A stretch of 64,000 nt of DNA, from positions 85,368,721 through 85,432,720 of the forward strand of contig NC_064830.1 of NCBI RefSeq assembly GCF_024166365.1, given 5' to 3'. The position numbers and the translations under genes are program-made. The number at the start of each line of letters is the position of its first letter. Position 1 is the stretch's first letter. The notes below the pieces were generated by a model, which saw only the letters and a list, made by a program, of their open reading frames with translations, ran no database searches and was not told where the DNA came from. The DNA comes from Elephas maximus indicus. Lineage: Eukaryota > Chordata > Mammalia > Proboscidea > Elephantidae. Shown piece after piece: positions 1-11,700 of the stretch.

Positions 1-40
1 AAATTTTACTTAGTTTTATCCTTTCTGGTAACCTGAGACT

Positions 41-1750
41 TTATATAACACACAGAGAAACCTTTGGTGATGGAATTGATAGAAGAAATTTTGTTTCTAG
101 AAATTTAAGAAAAAGTTGTGAGAAAGAATTCCTACTTATCGATTGATGATTTGATCTCAGGGTTGTGTTGGAGCCACTTCTTGATATTCCTCCAAGCCAG
201 CCCCTCATCCAACTGGTCACACCACCCTGATCCTCCTTCAAAAACTGATCCATTTCCTCTTGTTTGATACCCAGGAGGCTTCCCATTAATCGTAAGACTT
301 TGTGTCGCTGAGTTTTGGGGGTGTGAAAATGCCCAATGAAGAGATTTTTCATTAGGACTTTGTCTAACTTTCCTTCGGCTTCTCTTTCTTTCAGTGAGTC
401 GTCCTTAAAATAACTCTTAGAGTCTTGATGAAGAGGTTGAGTGACCTCATTCCTGGCTGAAGAAAGCGCCTCCTCAGTTTGTCTAATCCTTTCCTTCAGG
501 GCAAAGTTCTCCCTCTGGATGTCTGAGTTATTTTTTTCTGACTTATTTAGCAGATTTATTAAATCTTGAACTCTCTCCTGAAGCCTCTTCTGGGTTGATT
601 GGAAATCATGAAGCTCCAGGACACATTGTATAAACATCTCCTTCTGCACCTGCAACTCTTTCATTGCGTTCTTTCTGTCACCTTCAAGGTGACAGGCTCT
701 CTTTTTTTCTCCCTCTAGATCTTCCTCGAGTTTCCTGATGATGCTATTCGCTTCCTTTTGCTGTGCTGATAGCTGTTCTTTCATGCAAAGCATGTGCTTT
801 GTAGTCTCTTGCTTCTGCCTGTCTGCACAAGATAATTTAATACTGATGTCTTTTACTGCACACTCCAGTTGTGCAATTTTTTGGGCAGACTTGATTTTTT
901 CACTTTGGAGAACCTGTATAGTGTTTTCCATCTCTTCCACTTGAGAGTGATCAGGGGCTCCTGAGGAACCCTGCTCTAAGAGGTGTTCAAGTTCTTGAAC
1001 GCGTTCTTCATAGTTGCTTAAATGTTGTTGATGCCGACAACTTATTTCTCTTAATTTCTGTTTATGGGCATCCTGCAACACTGCTATTTCATGCTGATGG
1101 TCCTCAACTGTCTGACTTAGCTTCTGTTGAAGCTCCTTGATGGTGCTTTGCAGGTTGTTGATTTCACTTGGATTAGAGCTCTTGGTTCCTGGTGCCATAG
1201 ACGTCTCAGCAATATCCCTCCAATGAACAACTTGAAGCTCAAGTCTTGAAACTTCACTGGACAATCTGTTTATTTCTTGTTGTGACCAAACGATGTCACC
1301 AAAGTCCATGTCATCGTGGTGGAAAGCTGCAGCATGATGACTGGCACCGGAGAGGAATGAAGGTGGTGCGGTGGCTGCTGGTCCCCCTCCGGCTCCAGAG
1401 TGGACTGAGAGAGCGGCTGACTGCAGCTGCAGCACCTGATCCTGTAGGGCAGTCTGTCTGGCTTTCAGTAGTCTGATCTCTACCTCCTTCTGTTGGAGCT
1501 GAAGTCGGTAACTTGTAGATTGCTGCTTAAGTTGAAGTTCTGAGGCTTCATACTTCTCTTGTAGTTCAGTACAGAGGTTTTGAAGTCTCTCAGTCTCTGA
1601 TCTTGAGCTTGGCCAGATGGCTTCCATTTCCTTTCTGCTACAGTTAGGGAATTTTTCCACTTTATCCTTGCCGTTTATCAGGGTATCCTTTGTCAAGTTG
1701 GAAAGGGCATAGCCCAGGCCTGAGCCAAGGCTGCCAATCCATGAAGACAT
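41..1750 (-). CDS. TRIP11/GMAP-210-derived intronless ORF (569 codons), candidate retrogene
   Basis: A single uninterrupted reading frame on the minus strand starts with [13 protein letters not shown], which is the TRIP11 (GMAP-210) N-terminus. Parent TRIP11 is about 1,980 residues and multi-exon; this copy has no introns, so it arose by retroposition. Order of parts: residues 1-22, a shortened ALPS-like start (about 18 parental residues are missing after GLG); 40-300, coiled coil collinear with the parent, including a [15 protein letters not shown] stretch; near 307, a junction that skips about 140 parental residues; 308-459, more coiled coil ([17 protein letters not shown]); near 459/460, a second junction (KEREAE to GKLDKV) that removes over 1,000 residues; 460-521, the GRAB Arf-binding region ([26 protein letters not shown]). 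The frame stops at LCVI, where the parent would continue for about 100 residues, so the tail is lost by a frameshift. No stop occurs in 1.7 kb despite strong divergence from the parent, which favours past or present selection. Expression is unknown. Confidence 0.8.
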   Translation of the reverse strand: MSSWIGSLGSGLGYALSNLTKDTLINGKDKVEKFPNCSRKEMEAIWPSSRSETERLQNLCTELQEKYEASELQLKQQSTSYRLQLQQKEVEIRLLKARQTALQDQVLQLQSAALSVHSGAGGGPAATAPPSFLSGASHHAAAFHHDDMDFGDIVWSQQEINRLSSEVSRLELQVVHWRDIAETSMAPGTKSSNPSEINNLQSTIKELQQKLSQTVEDHQHEIAVLQDAHKQKLREISCRHQQHLSNYEERVQELEHLLEQGSSGAPDHSQVEEMENTIQVLQSEKIKSAQKIAQLECAVKDISIKLSCADRQKQETTKHMLCMKEQLSAQQKEANSIIRKLEEDLEGEKKRACHLEGDRKNAMKELQVQKEMFIQCVLELHDFQSTQKRLQERVQDLINLLNKSEKNNSDIQRENFALKERIRQTEEALSSARNEVTQPLHQDSKSYFKDDSLKEREAEGKLDKVLMKNLFIGHFHTPKTQRHKVLRLMGSLLGIKQEEMDQFLKEDQGGVTSWMRGWLGGISRSGSNTTLRSNHQSISRNSFSQLFLKFLETKFLLSIPSPKVSLCVI

Positions 1751-2080
1751 CGCTGCGGGTCAGAGATCGACCTGATGCGCTCCGAGAAAAGCGTCCACGT
1801 CGTCCGACGTTCCTGCCAAGTGGCCTAGAACCACTGCCTTCGCGAGGCTAGACCAAATCCAAACATTAGTGGTTCCTAGGCAACGGATACCTGGCGGCTG
1901 ACGGGGGGGGGCTAGGGAGGGGGGACGATGGCGCGAGGGTAACTCCCACCAAGTACGTGTGCGTGTGCCCGCGTGAGTGTGCGCGCCCGCGGTTGCGTGC
2001 TAGGGTGTGTACCTGAGGGATGGCGGACGAGATGTGTGCTCGCGTGAGCGCAGGCACCTTGGCCTAGGAGCTCGGAGGGC
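1751..2080 (-). promoter_or_regulatory. CpG-rich 5' flank of the TRIP11-derived ORF
   Basis: The 330 bases upstream of the ORF start are much richer in CpG than the surrounding AT-rich DNA, for example around 1750-1815 and 1975-2050. At 1872-1884 lies gttcctaggcaac, which resembles an RFX X-box (one perfect GGCAAC half-site and one imperfect half). The stretch could be the parental 5' UTR carried along, a captured CpG island, or both. Promoter activity is an inference. Confidence 0.4.
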
Positions 2081-3016
2081 CTGCCTGCTAATACAAGATA
2101 CATATTAACTTTTAGTTTTTTCCTATGCAGTAACAAACCGTGTATTCCTCAAAAGGTACGCGTGTTATTTTCACATTAACTACTTTTTTCTTAATTGAAG
2201 TAAAATCTACACAGTGAAATGCATACACCCTAGGAGTCTACATCAGTAAGCATTGACAAAGGCACAGAAGAGCATCAACCCAACGAAAATATTGGACAAC
2301 TCATCACTTGAAGAATGCCCACACCTTTCTCTTAAGCAGGCCCCGTCCTGCTCTGACACCTGTCTCCATAGATGAGGTTTGTCCATTCTGAACCTCCTAT
2401 ACCTGGTGTCACATCACATGCACTTTGTGTCTGGCTTCTCTCCACATTTTTGGGATCTAAGAGTGGTATTAATATTAACTATTGATCTAGCTGTTGATAG
2501 GCAAAATTAAGGAAAGGTCCTAGTACATTATCAGGTATTTAGTTGGTGTTCAACACATGGCAGCTTTTCATCAGTGAAAATAGAGGGTCCTGGGGCAGCT
2601 GGGAGGCGGGCTGGGGACCTGGTGGTTTCTAAACCCTGGCTGGCCCCCATCCTGCCCGGCCCCCGCCCTGCCTGGTGAAGCCTCCGCTGAGGCTGCCACA
2701 GTCATCACTGTACCTGCTGCAGCTTTCTCTATGACATGCCTATTCCGCTCCTGCCGCTGGCCCAGCTATCACTGCTGCAGCTGCATTAGTTTGTGTGGCT
2801 ACACCAGTCACTGTGGCTTCTTTTCCCTGAAGAATTCAGTCAAATAAAGTAGCTTTGCTAAATGCCACCTTATGCAAGAGAACAGCTGTGGGGGCTTCCA
2901 TCTCCACCCACCCCCAACCACTGCTCACTTCCCATCGTCCCCGCCCCCTTGAGCACGGCCTTTGGGAACTGCGTCTGACCCATGTCCTTCTCCACTGTAA
3001 TACAGCCAGCCCAGAT
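2081..3016. other. Intergenic; no gene seen
   Basis: About 2180-2470 looks like a degraded interspersed repeat. 2585-2830 is GC-rich (cggcccccgccctgcc) without a convincing reading frame, and I cannot assign it. The short open frames here have no recognisable similarity. Confidence 0.5.
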
Positions 3017-3545
3017 ATGCTGTGTCTTAGGCTGGGTTCTCCGAGCAAAACCAATGAAGTATGTATATATGTACATGCATAGAGAGATACAGAGAAGGGA
3101 AGAGATTTATTTCAAGGGAATAGCTCAGGCAGTTGTGGAGGCTGGCAAATTCCAAATCCACAGGTCAGATGTCTGGCTGAGGGCTTCTCCTGACTCACGT
3201 GGTTGCAGGGGCTGACGAATCCAAAATCAGCAGGTCAGATTGCAGGCTGTTGGCTCATGGGGCTATGGGACATGGTGATTCCCAAAATCTGCAGGTTAGA
3301 TAGCAGGCCACTGACTCACGTCCCAAGAAGCAGAGGTCAGAGGATGACAAGTTGGATGCAGGATCCAGAGAGGGCAAGCTTTGCCAGAACATCCATATAT
3401 TGGATGCAGGCCACAATCCAAAGGAAACTCCTCTTTCAACTGATTGGCTGCTCACAACAGATCACATCATGGTTGGTGATTACATCGTATCTACCAAGCC
3501 ACTGAGAATCATGGCCTAGCCAAGATGACACATAACCTTAACATC
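3017..3545 (+). repeat. Interspersed repeat beginning 'ggctgggttctcc', first copy
   Basis: It starts with a 'ggttctccgagcaaaacca' type sequence and ends near 'gccaagatgacacataacc'. Inside are several imperfect repeats of a 'ggggctgacgaatccaaaatcagcaggtcag' like unit of about 75-80 bases. A second copy with the same ends and internal units lies at 47528-48225. This is an old medium-reiteration mammalian repeat whose family name I am not sure of. Confidence 0.6.
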
Positions 3546-4985
3546 ACATGCCACCTTCTACTAAAAGTCTGATAACTTTTGTACCTAACTCTGTGCCCAG
3601 TGCTGTGCTTTGTGGGTAGCAATTCCAGCCTTTACCAGATGACCCTATTTTGTACACCTTCACTTACAAATGCATGATCGCAATAAATAACTAAATGGCT
3701 ATCAATCCAATATGTGAGCAAATGAGTCCAAGAACAGTGTGGCTTCAGACCCAGCTGACAGGCTGTGTCCACCCAAAGAACGCTGGTCTTCCATCACTCT
3801 GGGTTTTTAAGTTCCAGAAGGAAAAAGAGAACTCTTCACCCTCTCACGGAAGCCAAAGTCCCAGGAACAGCTCAAATGCTTCTGATGGGCCACATGCCTG
3901 TCCATGGAAATGGCAGTGAAGTCAGGGTATGGCTGAGAGTCAGTGAGTGCTGATATCCCAACATAAACTGGGTGCTCTACCAAACAGCAGCACGGGATGG
4001 GTGTTACTCAGAAAAACAATTAATGTCATTTCTATTATTTTTAGTCTTGCTAAAAAAAGGTATTTAGCTTCAAATAAACCCATTAGTTGTAGATAATTAT
4101 GGGGACACAGATGGTGCTTTTGGCAGGTGAGGTCCTGAATAGGAAGAAGGTGTATACTAGGATGAAGAGCTTGAAAAACATTTAGTTGGGAGGCAGGAGT
4201 GTCAGGAAGTAAGGGAATTGGAGGGACAGAACTAAGACAAAATCTAACACTGGTGAGGCTTTTGAAGGAGTGTCTCATTTAGTATTGGTATTGAAGTCAG
4301 CTTTGGTTGAATTACTCCAGTGGATTTGAAGACTTTCCTAGATAGTTGTTTTAAATAAACCAAGGTTACAAACTCAAATTTCTAGATCAAGCTAGGGAAA
4401 CAAATGAGTGATCTGGACCAGATGAGCTCACAGCCACTTGGAGGGTCTCTGCCCCATATAGGAGCCATGTGGATATGTGGGCCCAGGGTGGACCAACCTT
4501 TGCAGTTTTCAAGATAAGTCTGAGATCTGGATTTTAATGAAACTTGTTGACATTTAATGAAAATGGAACAACAAGCATTACACTACCTGAATCTTAACAA
4601 AATACTTCCATTCCCAGATTTGGCATATTGGTCACCAACTGGAAACTTCTTGTCTCTAAGGACCTGGAGGTTAAAGAACGCTATTATTAATTTTATTTTT
4701 TTCTTGTACCTTACCCTGTTCTTTGGATTTGTTGAAGAGCTCAACCTTTCCTTTCCTGAAATCCTTAAGAGGTCCAATAGTAGTAATTGTCCACATTTCT
4801 AGAATGGCTGAGTTTACAAAGTTATGTATTCAACCACCTAGCTGCCACCTAGTGACCAAGGTAGGATTCAGGTCCTGGGCTTCTGACTCTGCATTCCATG
4901 TGCTTCACACTACCATGGGCTACCTTTCACCAGGGAAGGATTAATGTCTATTAATGTTTACTGATCATCTTCTGTGCTCATTAAT
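3546..4985. other. Intergenic; nothing recognised
   Basis: No gene, exon or clear repeat was recognised. This segment lies just outside the end of the inverted duplication arm A. Confidence 0.45.
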
Positions 4986-5464
4986 TTGCTGGGCTAAGTG
5001 GGTAATAACAGCACTTAATTCAAAGTTAGATGTGGGATTGAATGAGACAATCCAAGTTGAAGCACTTAACATCACGCTAGGCAAAGAAAGGTCTTAGCAA
5101 AGATTAGTAAACTTGCAATCTACAAATTTAGAAAGTCCATGCATACTGGACTCAAAATGGAGCCCATTATGTCTCAGCCATAATAACTGATCAGCTTCAA
5201 TCTTTCATTCACTCATTCATTTGTACAAAAATATTTACTGCACATCAATTCTGTGACAGGTAGCTTTTTATGCCCCAAGGACAAAGTCATAAACAATACA
5301 TACAACACACACACACAAATGCAGATTATTAACTCTTATAAAAGTCATATTTAAAATAGACAGTTTACATTAATGGATAGAAGATTCACAAGGTAAGGTG
5401 TATTACATTTGAAAGACTGTGAGGCATACTGGAATGAGGGTCCCAAAGCAATAAAGAAAGTGGG

Positions 5465-5470
5465 GATGTG
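5465..5470 (-). other. Deletion point in arm A that removed LCMT1 exon 4
   Basis: On the minus strand, sequence matching 58608-58635 of arm B (atttgctattttactctat) joins almost directly to sequence matching 59430 onward (ccactttctttattgcttt). The intervening B segment of about 800 bases contains exon 4 and a SINE. The SINE may be a later insertion in arm B, so the deletion itself may be nearer 600 bases. Confidence 0.65.
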
Positions 5471-6384
5471 ATAGAGTAAAATAGCAAATATTAGTAAACA
5501 TTGTGTGTAGTGAGCATATTATTTTATAAAATTCTTTTCCCCTGTTATTTGCTGTGGGCCTGGGAAAGTCACTAAGCTCTCTGAAAAGTGGATATGAGAA
5601 CACCACCCAATAGAACTGTGAGGATTAAAGAGTAAAAATTTTGGAACTCAGAATGGGGCCACCCTTAGTAAGCACAATGTGAATATGTTTATTAATGGTG
5701 CTTATCCATCTACAGATGCAGGTACAAAGCATGGATGCTGGCTTGAGGTGTTCCCTTTATATCTTTCTGTGGGCTGTAGTCAAAAGAGTGTGAAAGTCAC
5801 ATACCACACACACCACACAGCTGTGCTTTCCCTCCCTGCCTTTCTGGCCGGGACGGTAGCTATACCATCCACCAAGTTAGCATAGGTCATCCTAGTAGTC
5901 TGCTCATTCCTCCATACAGTCCAATCATTCACTCAGCCCTCAACTCCATCTGCTCCTTTTCAGTTCTATCACCTCCTTCCCCAGCTATAACCACTCCCCT
6001 TTCTGGTCTCTTTCACCTACACACTACATGTTGCTTCTAGCAGCTCTTCAAATCTCTAAGACATAGCAGGAAATAAGGTGCTCCACAACCTGGCATACTT
6101 GTTCATCCTCTTCCCCCAGTACTCTTTTAATATCCCTCCCTTACCTGCCTATACTTATATTCCAGAAATACAGAACTACTTATTTAAGGAAAAGAAGGAG
6201 ATGGAGATGGAGATGGGGACTGGAAAGGGAAGGAAGGGGAGGGAGAGAAGAAGGAGAAGAAGATTACTGATATCCAGAACCTGGTGATGACTGTATGGTG
6301 TAGGATGGGGTGATGAAGAAAGAAGAGTCAAGGATGATACCTTTTGTTTGTCATTTGAGTGATAAGACAAAAAAGAACAATGTA

Positions 6385-6785
6385 TGTACTCTAAAATATA
6401 CATAAAACTTTAACAACTCAATAACAAAAAGATACACAACCCACCCAATTAAAAAATGGGCAAAGGACGTGCACAGACACTTCACCAGAGAGGATATTTA
6501 AGCAGCCAACAAACATGTGGAAAGATCTTTATCCATTAGGGAGATGTGAATTAAAACTTCAATGAGATACCATCTCGCCCCAGCTAAAATGGCACTGATT
6601 ACAAAAACAAAAAAAACAGATAACATAAAGTGTTGGCAAGGATGTGGGGACATTGGAACCCTTATCTATTGGGGGTAGGTATATACCCTAGAGATCTAAT
6701 AAAAGAAACATGGACAGACATATGCATAACCATATTCACTGCAGTATCAATCACAATAGCAAAAAAATGGATGAATGGATATACA
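6385..6785 (+). mobile_element. L1 ORF2 fragment
   Basis: A typical L1 ORF2 3' region: 'aaaaaatgggcaaaggac', 'cagacacttcaccagagagga' type blocks, then 'gatgtgaattaaaact' and 'ggtaggtatataccctag'. It interrupts arm A and has no counterpart at the matching place in arm B (near 57300-57700), so it inserted after the duplication. It carries frameshifts and is not coding. Confidence 0.8.
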
Positions 6786-7678
6786 CAATTAACTTTTCCT
6801 AGGATATGCTGTAACACCTTTAAGAACTTTTACTCACAGGGTGTGCGTAATTTCCAGAAGCAACAAGAACAGCTAAAAGCCAATGAATGCAGTAAAGTAC
6901 ATATAGTGTCTCACATCTTGCATGGGACTTTGCACTTTTCAAAGAGCTTTCCCATGCGTTGGCTGACTTGAGCCTCATGAGAATTCTGAATAGGAGGTCA
7001 TTGTGGAAGAAACGTTTTCAAAGACATCACTGGACTTTTCAAGAAAAAGATACCCTTGTTCTCAGATTTGAGAAAAAAGAAAATTGACTGTGTCAAATGA
7101 CATTTCAGCTTTTTATTCAGTGATTCTCTATGGCCCTTTTTACACTCAACTCCCAAAATCTTTCATGCCACTAGGAGGCATGGGAGACACCTAAGACTGG
7201 GTATATTTACATGAGGACAAACAGAAACAACCAGGAGTGTCGTTTCTCAGGCTCAAAGGGGATCCAAGATGGCTAACTGCTTTATAAAAAAAAGAAAAAG
7301 AGACTGCTTCCCCTATGGGTTAGGCTTGAGTTAGATCCTCTGATTGCACAGAAACATGACTCAATAGTCATCAATACGGAGGCCACTTTGAAGGTTTTCA
7401 ATCACCTTTTATTACTTCTTAGTGACAATCCCAGCTTTCCCTGGCTCTATTCCTGTCCATTGCTTGATATGGAAGTCTTCAACCTTCTAGACGGTCTTGG
7501 GACCCTGACATGGTATAGAACCAGCTCACATAGCAGTGGCAGCAGAAAGTCTGAACACATAGTTTAGCCTCTACTGTTGACACCAGGAGAGCATCCTAGC
7601 TGGAAGGGCATTGGGAGACAAGAGGACACATGGACAGGTTTTCCCTACTCTTTATAGAAACGCATATACCTCTAAAAC

Positions 7679-7905
7679 AGGGGTCAGAAAACTTTTTCTG
7701 TAAAGTGTCAGACAGCAAATAGATTAGCCCTTGTGGGATAGATGATCTCTGTCATGACTACTCAACTCTGCTGTTCTTGTATGAAAGCAGCCATAGTCAA
7801 GATGCAAGCCAGGGGATTTGGCTGTTCCAATAAATTTTATTTACCAAAACATGTGGCAGGTTATATTTGGCCCATGGGCCATAGTCACTGACCCCTGCTC
7901 TAAGA
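7679..7905 (+). repeat. Ancient interspersed repeat shared by both arms
   Basis: A mammalian repeat of the 'aggggtcagaaaactttttctgtaaag' to 'cactgacccctg' type, with near-inverted ends typical of a non-autonomous DNA transposon. The matching copy in arm B lies at 56240-56475 in the opposite orientation, as expected for an inverted duplication. Confidence 0.65.
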
Positions 7906-8785
7906 CAGCAAGCATAATTAAAAACAAAGAAAGAAACAATACAAAACAAATAGGAGCCATCCAGTTAGCATCCCGTTACTGCGGCCCATGGCAAATGCAT
8001 CAAGCTGATTGAAGGTGAACAAAGAACCTATGCAGCACATGAACTTATCTGTAGTAGAAAAGTATCTGGGATCTGAGTGCACGCTGATCGCCCACTGCCT
8101 TCTTTTCTATCACTGTACTCCACCAGAGAGATGTTAGGGGATATTTGAGATTCAAATCAGGAACATGTCCAAAGACAACATTCTTTGGGTACCAACAACT
8201 GTCTACGCTTCCTTAGGAGTCACCTGAAACCTGGGTGATTCAACTGGGTGGCCCCACGAAAGTCTCTCCAGAGGCAGTTGACTTTTTGTCAGCTGTTGAG
8301 GTGTTTGTTGTCTTGATGCTGCTCCATTTTCTCCATATTAATTAGAAGTTCTGTTCTGAAAATGTTGGCATAGTTCCAGATCATGGTTCAGGATACAATA
8401 CAAGGAAGAATTCATAAGATAAAATTGGTATAGAATAAAAAAATAATAGTACTTAAGGGAAACTATTGTCATTCCATCATTATGATAGCCATAGAGTAGG
8501 AAATTTAAACAAAGGGATTTGATTTTTTTTTGTTTTGTTTTAGTGGGTTAGAATAGTATTTATCATATTTCTTCTAACGAAAAATATACTTATAGCATGA
8601 TTAAAAGCTACATTCTGAAATACTAATATTAAGCCAATGAATAGCAACATTTAAGTAAATATTAAACTAAGTTCCAAAATGGTTGATAGCGTAACTGAGA
8701 AAATTCCATTACTGCACATTTGGACAAAGAACTAGAAAATGATATTTTTCTAAAAATTTCAGCAGAATCTGACTTCAACGTCCTC
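7906..8785. other. Arm A-specific segment, unassigned
   Basis: This stretch lies between the shared ancient repeat and the SYT14 retrocopy and has no counterpart in arm B. No reading frame or known repeat is recognised. It may be flanking untranslated sequence of the SYT14 retrocopy or a separate insertion. Confidence 0.35.
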
Positions 8786-8789
8786 TGAT

Positions 8790-11700
8790 GGACACAGTCA
8801 GTAGTTCGGGGGAAGACTTGACCGCTACTGTTGGGAGTTCAGCTATGCTTTTATTGACTCCATTGCTAAACAAATGACAAATAATGATAAATGGCTTTTG
8901 CCCGAAAAGGAAAGGTCTGTGGCAGAAGAAACCATAGACACTTCTAAACAAGAAGATATGATACTAGAAGTCTCCAAGTACACTAATTGTCAGAAAACAT
9001 AACCCAATTTTGAGCACTGAGCAAATCAAATAAATTGTGATAATACTTCATTTTCACAAAAGGATGATCAAGGTATGCATGAAGAAAGACTATTTAAACA
9101 TATCAATAATGGGCAGCAGAGTCTATCAAAATATCAAGAAACTAGTACTGCTGGTTGTTGGTCTTTGAAAGGTCACATGACTAATGGGACATTAGTTCTC
9201 AGAGGGAATTCATGGGCTGGATCTACTCGTCAAGAACTTGAAAGTTCTGACACACTAAAAAAAATGGGTTAGGCAACTCTGGTAATAGTAAGAATAGTGT
9301 AAGGGAGGCAAAATATCTAGAAATGGGAGGAAATCAAAGAATACCAATGGAATATTTGTAAAAAATGAGTAAAAGAAACATTTTGTTATAAATAATCATA
9401 AAGTAGAAGAATAAACTGAATCTCAACCAGTATTTTTGGGATGAGATCAAGAAAAAGCGAGATAATTCAATAAAAATAAACATCTTGTAGATTTAGGGCA
9501 TTCTGATCATTTAAAGAAAGCTGAAAAACATTAAAAGTAAATCTTCCAAAGAGAACGAATATTCAGGAAATGAATGTTCTTCAACAGGTATTTCAGCATA
9601 CAATAGACATATGATACAGAAATCTGTTATAAAAAAAGACATACATCTAACATTATCAACTATTGTTTAGTTGACATGGAAAAATTAAAGAACAAATAAA
9701 TCCAATAAAATACTGAAAAGTGAAAGGAGACATAAAAACAAAGAAAAATGAAGTAGTTTTGTCCAAGAAAGGAACAGCAAAAGGTGAAGATGAAAAATAT
9801 TCTAATCGTATGAAAAAAAATTCAAACATGGACAAACAGAAGCATGGTATTTCCTCTGAAAGTGAAGATGAAGCACTGTGTAGATACCATGAGGTCTTAT
9901 CCAGAACACACAATTCCAGATTACTACTGGTAAAGTCTATACAAAAGGACTATTCTTGGAAACAAGACAAAAATATAGTCCACTATCTGTAGAGTATGAT
10001 GGATACAGTGGGGAAGCATTAATAAATGAAGGACATGTCAGCTCAAGGATCATCTTCACAGCTTTCTAAACCTCTTTATCCTGAGCCAGAAGCTAAATAC
10101 AGGGCACTAGATGTGACCTTGGACTATGATTCACAAGAACAGAAATTTTTGCTAACAGTGATATTCGACACAGACATCCTAACGTATATCAGCAGAGGTG
10201 GCAACTCATGACAACTACACCTTGTTCTGCTACCTATAAAGAAACAAAGCAAAAGCCAGCATCCAGAGAGGACCATGCCCCATCTTCACAGAAACATTCA
10301 AATTCAATCACGATAAATCTGTGATGATTGGAAATTATGCAGTTCAGTTTAGACTTTATGGTGTACACAGCATGTAAAAAGAAAAGACTTGGGGGGGGGA
10401 TTATTTTTTATTTAGAAAAACAGGATCTTCAAGGGGGAAATGTTATTATCTGAGATACTGGAACTTTCTCACAATCCTTCTGGCTGTGACTCCCAAATGA
10501 GCATGTCAGAAATGTCCTGTAGAGAAAGGATAACCTGTGTCAGTCTCCAGAAATTCTCGTTGGCCTGCTTTATAATGCCACAACTGGAAAACTATTAGCA
10601 GAAGGGCTAAAAGGCAGACGCTTCAAAACTTTGGCATCAACAATTGGTCTCAACCCACCTGGATCAAAGGAGAATGAAGAACACCAAGGACACAAGGTGA
10701 TTATAAGCCCAAGAGACAGAAAAGGCCACATGAACCAGAGACTACATCATCCTGAGACCAGAAGAACTAGATGGTGCCTGGCTACCCCCGATGACTGCCC
10801 TGACAGGGAACACAACAGAGAACCCCTGAGGGAGCAGGAAAACAGTGGAATACAGACCCCAAATTCTTGTAAAAAGACCAGACTTAATGGTCTGACTGAG
10901 ACTGGAAGGACCCCGGTGGTCATGGCCCCCAGACCTTCTGTTGGCCGAGGACAGGAATCATTTCCAAAGTCAACTCTTCAGACATGGATTGGACTGGACA
11001 ATAGGTTGGAGAGGGATGCTGGTGAGGAGTGAGCTTCTTGGATCACTTGAGACTATGTTGGCATCTGTTGCCCGGAGGGGAGATGAGAGGGTGGAGGGGG
11101 TTAGAAGCTGGCGAAAAGGACACAAAAAGATAGAGTGGAGGGAGGGAGCAGGCTGTCTCATTAGTGGGAGAGCAACTGGGAGTAGGTAGAAAGGTGTATA
11201 TAAGTTTTTGTGTGAGAGACTGACTTGATTTGTAAACTTTCACTTAAAGCACAATAAAAATTATTAAAAAAAAAAATTGGCATCAAGCAGACCACTCAAT
11301 ACATATGCTCAGTTAATTCTACTGAATTTCACGCATCAAGAGATTTCCTAACAGAAGCAGAAGGCAGCCAAACCCAGTACCCAAGAAAACTTTTGCTTTT
11401 CAAGTGGTCCTATTTGAACTTTATGATGTGACACTCATACCATCTGTGTATCACAAACCCAGCGTAAAAGAAAAGGGATAATAAGCTGGACTTCTTTAGG
11501 TCTGAACAGCTCTAGAAAAGAGGAACTCAACCACTAGGCTGAAATTAAAGAGCCAAAAGGACTCCAAGTCTTTAGATGGCATACACTATTACAGATGTGA
11601 TGAGTGGGATAAATAAGCAATCTCAATCCAAGGCAGCATTGTTTCTGATTACAACATTTCTTTTTTTTACCTAGTCACCATTAGAAGAGCTGTTCTTTGA

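Noticed and set aside
10631-11032. 133-codon frame as a gene
   Set aside because: It lies inside a poly(A)-tailed retroposon that has target duplications and interrupts the SYT14 pseudogene.
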